NCBI RefSeq assembly: GCF_038005225.1
Contig: NZ_JBBOSU010000001.1
Span: 2,282,001-2,346,000, forward strand
DNA length: 64,000 bases
Reading direction: 5' to 3'
From: Solibacillus sp. FSL K6-1523
GTDB lineage: Bacteria > Bacillota > Bacilli > Bacillales_A > Planococcaceae
Each line of letters opens with the position of its first letter. The stretch's first letter is position 1. The notes beneath the pieces were generated by a model, which was not told the origin of the DNA, made no database searches, and saw nothing but the letters and a program-made list of their open reading frames with translations. The translations under genes were made by a program, and so were the position numbers. This document shows, piece after piece, positions 59,931 to 64,000 of this stretch.

Positions 59931-60405
59931 CTCCCAAAAATTGCTCCAATGCTTTCATTGCACTGCGCTGCGTGTTCGCCACTTTCATCGCAGGGATGCC
60001 CATAATTTCACATGTTTCTTGAATAGATAATTCCTCAATTTTTCGGTAAATTAATACTTCTCGCTGAATGGGCTTCAATTTATGCAACGCCTCATACAAT
60101 ACTCTTCTGTTTTCCGACTGCACAATCCAATCATGAGGCACATAAGTCATTTCCTCCTGCTCATGTGATTTTGTAAACGGTAACCACTGAATTAACGCTT
60201 TTTTACGATAATGGTCATACACAATGTTACGAGCAATTTGGCGAATATAAGTTGTAATGCTTGCCTCATGACGAAACGCATTTTTATACACTCGGAGAAA
60301 TGTTTCCTGCGTCAAATCCTCCGCCAACTCGGCATTCGTCACCATATAGCGTATGTATTGGTATATTTTCCCGAAATGCTGCTCATATATTTGCTCAAAG
60401 TCCAT
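59911..60405 (-). CDS. ECF RNA polymerase sigma factor
   Basis: 164 residues from the ATG at 60405 set by GAGGTGAGAGCC. Region 2 is about 1-75 (FEQIYEQHFGKIYQYIRYMVTNAELAEDLTQETFLRVYKN), region 4 about 105-160 (EALHKLKPIQREVLIYRKIEELSIQETCEIMGIPAMKVANTQRSAMKALEQFL). The sigma-70 ECF layout is complete. The downstream overlapping gene is its likely anti-sigma factor. No ECF-type promoter (AAC ... CGTC) could be confirmed upstream. It senses an envelope condition in related systems. Confidence 0.88.
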   Translation of the reverse strand: MDFEQIYEQHFGKIYQYIRYMVTNAELAEDLTQETFLRVYKNAFRHEASITTYIRQIARNIVYDHYRKKALIQWLPFTKSHEQEEMTYVPHDWIVQSENRRVLYEALHKLKPIQREVLIYRKIEELSIQETCEIMGIPAMKVANTQRSAMKALEQFLGGERDGY

Positions 60406-60477
60406 GGCTCTCACCTCTCTTACATAGTTAGACGAACGGATAAAGGTAATTAGTAAAAATAACGAAAAAAAATTAAA

Positions 60478-60514
60478 AAAGTGCATTCCCGTTTTTCGGA
60501 ATACACTCTTTTCA
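60478..60514 (-). terminator. Terminator of the GNAT gene (60515-61267)
   Basis: AAAAGTGCATTCC / GGAATACACTCTTTT stem with a T6-rich tail on the minus strand. Confidence 0.78.
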
Positions 60515-61267
60515 CTATTTAATTTCCGCCTTCAGTGCATTGTATTGAAATCCGATAAAATGATAACCTTGCTTCACATACATATCCTTTGGTGTGTCTT
60601 CTCCGTCCGCTACTAAAATAACCGTCTTATCTGCATATTGCTGCATAACGAACTGCTGAATTTTCGATCCAATTCCTTGTCGTTGAAATGCTGGCAACAC
60701 AAAAAAGTTATCAATTTCCGCGGTTTGCTCATGTACAACGATATCGACTGAGCCGATGATTTCACCATCCACAAGCGCGATAATTTGCTGTTTACATTGG
60801 TCGCGGAAATCCTTTTTCAATAACTCTCGCTTCGACAACGCATACGACTCGCCCCATTGCTTTGCTTCCTCATAATGAATATTACAGTATGCTTCCAAAG
60901 TTTCCTCTGTAATAAATTGGACGTGTGCCGAGCTACTTACATCTGTCGGAAATGTTTTCGGATCAATTGCATACATTTCCAATAAACCAATATCATACCG
61001 CTGCTCCATTAAATACGCTACAAGTGCATCTGGAATTTTTTTGTCTTGCGGAAAAACAAATTTCACATGCTTTTGCCCACGCGCGAGATGCGTTTCCTTC
61101 ATATAATTTTCCACCTGCTTGAGCATTACGAGCGTCGGCATTTCTTTCCACTTAATAAAATTGCCATCATACATTTCTGGCACCTCCATAAATGCAAGAT
61201 GACTGAAATTATTGGACTCTTTTTCAATGATCCCCGGGTTATAAATAAGGCTAAATGTTAAGTTCAT
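60515..61267 (-). CDS. GNAT family N-acetyltransferase
   Basis: 250 residues, C-terminal GNAT fold about 120-245. The acetyl-CoA loop is LPAFQRQGIGSKIQQFV (Q-R-Q-G-I-G, about 200-206). GYHFIGFQYNALK follows at the end. Substrate unknown. The start follows AGGAGAGGTACAA. Monocistronic with a following terminator. Confidence 0.8.
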   Translation of the reverse strand: MNLTFSLIYNPGIIEKESNNFSHLAFMEVPEMYDGNFIKWKEMPTLVMLKQVENYMKETHLARGQKHVKFVFPQDKKIPDALVAYLMEQRYDIGLLEMYAIDPKTFPTDVSSSAHVQFITEETLEAYCNIHYEEAKQWGESYALSKRELLKKDFRDQCKQQIIALVDGEIIGSVDIVVHEQTAEIDNFFVLPAFQRQGIGSKIQQFVMQQYADKTVILVADGEDTPKDMYVKQGYHFIGFQYNALKAEIK

Positions 61268-61412
61268 TTGTACCTCTCCTAAAGTTTTCTCGTTGTATGT
61301 ATTGTTATTAACATCTGTGAACAGCTATTATACCATTTTTCATTGTTATAATTAACCATATTTTATTATCTAATAAAACAAGGTAATGATTCAGAAATTT
61401 TTAAAGCCCCTT

Positions 61413-61949
61413 TTATCTCTCGCAAAAATTTCTGTTCTGCATCCCCCATTTTTTTGCTTTAGAAACTAATTCATTGATGAACTGTTGTTTCCCTTCTTGA
61501 TATTTCAGATGTTCATTAGGAAACTGCTTTGCTAAACTTAATTTTAAATCCCCATACTTTTTAGCTTCTGAGTGGTTATTTAATAAGTATTCTTTAAAAT
61601 ATATATGATTGTTGATATGTTCATTTCCAATCTGATAAATATGTAGATGATGCGTTCTAGATTCTTTCCCTTTAGTAAAGTATCTTCTTCCAGCAATCCC
61701 ATTTTCACCTTTTGGCTCGTAACCCATTGCTACCATTTCATTTATATAAAAATCCACTTGATTAATATTTGTTACAACAATTAACATATCAATTATAGGT
61801 TTTGCATAGCCTATTGTTCGTATAGATGTACTTCCAATATGAAAAATATCCAATAATTCTTCTTTTAATACTTCTTTCAATATTACTTCCTCTAAATTGT
61901 ATAAATTCTTCCATTCTTCCGTCCAAGCTATAACTTCTGTTTTTCCCAA
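61413..61949 (-). CDS. GrpB family protein (UPF0157)
   Basis: 178 residues. I start at TTG 61949 because AAAGAGGCG lies 6 nt upstream and the resulting N-terminus (MGKTEVIAWTEEWKNLY) matches the family. The longer frame to 61982 lacks a site. Core motif HIGSTSIRTIGYAKPIIDMLI (about 37-57) is the nucleotidyltransferase-like signature of GrpB proteins. HHLHIYQIGNEHINNHIYFKEYL follows. Usual function unknown, sometimes fused to kinases. Confidence 0.85.
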   Translation of the reverse strand: MGKTEVIAWTEEWKNLYNLEEVILKEVLKEELLDIFHIGSTSIRTIGYAKPIIDMLIVVTNINQVDFYINEMVAMGYEPKGENGIAGRRYFTKGKESRTHHLHIYQIGNEHINNHIYFKEYLLNNHSEAKKYGDLKLSLAKQFPNEHLKYQEGKQQFINELVSKAKKWGMQNRNFCER

Positions 61950-61982
61950 GATTAACGCCTCTTTTCTTTTTAACATATGCAA

Positions 61983-62203
61983 TGATAATTCAACATGAAA
62001 AATACAATCGGTTTTATTAAAGTTGACATTGAATTTTTTGCCATACCTATCACATTATATATTTTACGATCACCAATTTATTTGAAAGTACCTACGTCAC
62101 ACGTTATTTATGCGACAGCGCTTACATTTCGCTAAATATTGAGACTAATCAGTTATAAATGCTAACTAAAAGCTATTTTAAAGGAATTAAATTATAGTTA
62201 ATT
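61983..62203. other. Intergenic region upstream of the aspA promoter
   Basis: AT-rich spacer with no recognised gene. The aspA control region follows at 62204. Confidence 0.5.
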
Positions 62204-62249
62204 AAACAACTACCTTTTCTATAAAATATGACGTATAATGTAGTTGTTT
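62204..62249 (+). promoter_or_regulatory. aspA promoter flanked by a 10-bp inverted repeat
   Basis: A perfect TATAAT (62234-62239) with a weak -35 (TACCTT 62211-62216, 17-bp spacer). AAACAACTAC (62204-62213) and GTAGTTGTTT (62240-62249) form an exact inverted repeat that flanks the -35 and the start of transcription. A dimer or looping operator, or chance, are possible. Confidence 0.55.
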
Positions 62250-62403
62250 GTCCCGCATGAGCGAGCAGAAGCTTTTCGTTTCCACTATCTAAAACGAAGA
62301 TGGACTGCCCGTAAAGGCCCGATTAGTGAATTGTAACAACTGGCGAAGTTTAAGTTAACTTCTCACCAACTGACGATTCACCTTACAATATTATTCAATT
62401 CTC
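62246..62403 (+). promoter_or_regulatory. Structured 5' leader of aspA
   Basis: About 160-175 nt between the predicted transcription start and the ribosome binding site. A long hairpin spans 62326-62381: GTGAATTGT pairs with ACGATTCAC (nine pairs, one G-U), inside it TGG / CCA and GAAGTT 62345-62350 / AACTTC 62357-62362. A smaller one pairs TTCGTTT 62275-62281 with AAACGAA 62292-62298. No U-run follows, so it is not a terminator. I do not recognise a riboswitch class. Confidence 0.45.
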
Positions 62404-62420
62404 TTGGAGGGTTTGTACAG

Positions 62421-63839
62421 ATGAGTACACGTATTGAAAAAGACTTTTTAGGCACATTAGAAATTCCAAAGGACGCATATTATGGCGTGCAAACTAAACG
62501 AGCAATGGAAAACTTCCCAATTACGAACATGACGATGCATCCTGAATTAGTGCGTGCATTAGCGGTTGTGAAAAAAAGCTCGGCACTTGCCAATTTAGCG
62601 ATTGGCCAATTAGATGAGAAAATTGCCAATGCAATCGCGCAAGCTTCTGATGATATTATAGAAGGTCGATACCATGATCAGTTCCTAGTTGATCCAATTC
62701 AAGGTGGCGCTGGTACTTCAATGAACATGAATGCCAATGAAGTCATTGCGAACCGCGCATTAGAAATTATTGGTGAAGAAAAAGGTTCTTATTCGATTAT
62801 TAGTCCGAACAGCCACGTAAATATGGCACAATCAACAAATGACGCGTTCCCAACAGCGATTCATATCGCAACAGTGGCAACATTAAATAAATTAATTACG
62901 GCAATGGAAAACATGAGAGAAAGCTTCTTAAAAAAGGCTACTGAATTTGATTCTATCGTGAAAATGGGTCGTACACACTTACAAGATGCTGTTCCAATTC
63001 GTCTTGGACAAGAGTTCGGCGCTTATGCAGCAGTAATTGCACGTGATATCCAACGTGTGAAAAACGCTAGACAAACGATGTTAGAAATCAATATCGGTGC
63101 AACTGCGATTGGAACAGGCTTAAATGCCGATCCAGCATATATGACACAAGCCGTGAAAAATATTGTTGAATATAGTGGATTCCCATTCACTAAAGTAGAT
63201 AACTTAGTTGACGGTACGCAAAATACCGATTCATATACAGAAGTTTCAGCGATGTTAAAAATCGCGATGGCGAACATTTCGAAAATTGCCAATGACTTAC
63301 GTTTAATGGCTTCAGGTCCGAAAACAGGCTTCAGCGAAATTCGTTTACCAGAGCGCCAACCAGGTTCTTCAATTATGCCAGGTAAAGTAAACCCAGTTAT
63401 GCCAGAAGTTATTAACCAAATCGCTTTCCAAGTAATGGGTAATGACGTAACGATTTCTATGGCATCTGAAGCTGGTCAATTCGAGTTAAACGTAATGGAA
63501 CCAGTATTAGTACACAACTTATTACAATCAATTGAAATTATGACAAATGGTTTCACTGTATTTACGACACACTGCTTAGATCATATCGAAGCAAATGAAG
63601 GTCGTTTGCATGACTATGTGGAAAGTTCAATAGGTGTTGTTACGGCTTTAGCACCACATTTAGGCTACGAGCGTTCAAGCCAAATTGCCCGCGAAGCATT
63701 ACATAGCGGCAAATCTGTTCGTGAGTTATGCCTAGAATACAAATACTTCACAGTAGAGCAATTAAACATCATTTTAAATCCATTCGAGCTAACACAACCA
63801 GGTATTGCTGGTGAAAAAGGTTTAGCTTCACTTAAATAA
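62421..63839 (+). CDS. aspA: Aspartate ammonia-lyase
   Basis: 472 residues of the fumarase/aspartase superfamily. The signature GSSIMPGKVNPVMPE (about 318-332) holds the catalytic Ser. The N-terminal EKDFLGTLEIPKDAYYGVQTKRAMENF and the GGAGTSMNMNANEVIANRALE stretches favour aspartase over fumarase. It converts L-aspartate to fumarate plus ammonia, letting aspartate feed the citric acid cycle. TTGGAGGG precedes the ATG. It stands alone, with an upstream structured leader and its own terminator. An asparaginase gene, often linked in B. subtilis, is not adjacent. Confidence 0.9.
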   Translation: MSTRIEKDFLGTLEIPKDAYYGVQTKRAMENFPITNMTMHPELVRALAVVKKSSALANLAIGQLDEKIANAIAQASDDIIEGRYHDQFLVDPIQGGAGTSMNMNANEVIANRALEIIGEEKGSYSIISPNSHVNMAQSTNDAFPTAIHIATVATLNKLITAMENMRESFLKKATEFDSIVKMGRTHLQDAVPIRLGQEFGAYAAVIARDIQRVKNARQTMLEINIGATAIGTGLNADPAYMTQAVKNIVEYSGFPFTKVDNLVDGTQNTDSYTEVSAMLKIAMANISKIANDLRLMASGPKTGFSEIRLPERQPGSSIMPGKVNPVMPEVINQIAFQVMGNDVTISMASEAGQFELNVMEPVLVHNLLQSIEIMTNGFTVFTTHCLDHIEANEGRLHDYVESSIGVVTALAPHLGYERSSQIAREALHSGKSVRELCLEYKYFTVEQLNIILNPFELTQPGIAGEKGLASLK

Positions 63840-63853
63840 TAAAGACAATTTCA

Positions 63854-63896
63854 AAGGACACCTCTCGATCGTTTTGGTCGGGACGTGTTCTTTTTT
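63854..63896 (+). terminator. Terminator of aspA
   Basis: AGGACACCTCTCGA stem with imperfect partner TCGGGACGTGTTCT, then T6. Confidence 0.75.
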
Positions 63897-64000
63897 GGAT
63901 AAAGAGCGATTAATTTATCCTGTGATGTGGCAATGATTAATTAATTGATATAATTATTGCCAACGTTCATCATGTAAAAAACACCTCAAAACGTATAATG

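Overview
The window is low-GC Firmicute DNA from an endospore-forming member of the Bacillales, most likely the Planococcaceae (Solibacillus/Lysinibacillus-like). The evidence is a complete tricistronic gerA-type germinant receptor operon, proteins with SLH cell-wall anchoring, the YvrJ/DUF2922/DUF1659 trio, a ccdA-ccdB-ccdC cluster with a yneK-like gene, a BmrC/BmrD-type ABC pair, and strong AGGAGG ribosome binding sites with frequent TTG/GTG starts. The genus is inferred, not demonstrated. I saw no rRNA or tRNA gene, CRISPR array or prophage.

Layout. 1-7.8 kb: the 5' part of an SLH protein, then cydDC (thiol exporter), then a MarR-controlled electrophile/quinone-detoxification operon (MarR, ring-cleaving dioxygenase, luciferase-like monooxygenase, FMN reductase) with a close match to the MhqR operator. 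7.8-18.3 kb is accessory: small membrane and hypothetical genes, decayed gene remnants (about 8.5 and 9.8-10.1 kb), a candidate structured RNA ending in a terminator, a ZmaR-like acetyltransferase, three tandem paralogous stalk-domain (copper amine oxidase N-like) secreted proteins, and a TnpB-only IS200/IS605-type element abutting the start of a membrane-protein gene. 18.4-25.4 kb concerns redox, copper and cytochrome biogenesis: rhodanese, CopC/CopD, an ATPase, a SCO lipoprotein, and CcdA/B/C. 25.5-30.5 kb: a GIY-YIG protein, RarD, a HEAT protein and several unknowns.

30.6-37.7 kb: a PadR/DUF2812 pair, an esterase plus Baeyer-Villiger monooxygenase operon divergent from a LuxR-type regulator, and a DHA2 drug exporter. 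37.7-49.7 kb: a SUKH-like protein, a HExxH protein, a heterodimeric multidrug ABC exporter, the gerA-type operon, and a NatAB/YhaQP-like ABC exporter. 50-54 kb: an SLH/SH3/amidase cell-wall hydrolase and a two-repeat secreted protein with a C-terminal stalk domain. 54-64 kb: EamA, metNIQ followed by a frameshifted M20 amidohydrolase, an ECF sigma factor with a putative anti-sigma factor, a GNAT protein, a GrpB protein, and aspA with a structured leader.

Two genes (a lipoprotein at 30.5 kb and the M20 amidohydrolase at 58.5 kb) are each broken at a 7-base homopolymer where one extra base restores the frame. These are either assembly undercalls or genuine slippage mutations. No wholly new defence or biosynthetic system is evident. 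The most promising unexplained items are the candidate pseudoknotted RNA near 10.2-10.4 kb, the triplicated stalk-protein locus, the two-repeat stalk protein at 52-54 kb, and the aspA promoter/leader with its inverted repeat and long hairpin.
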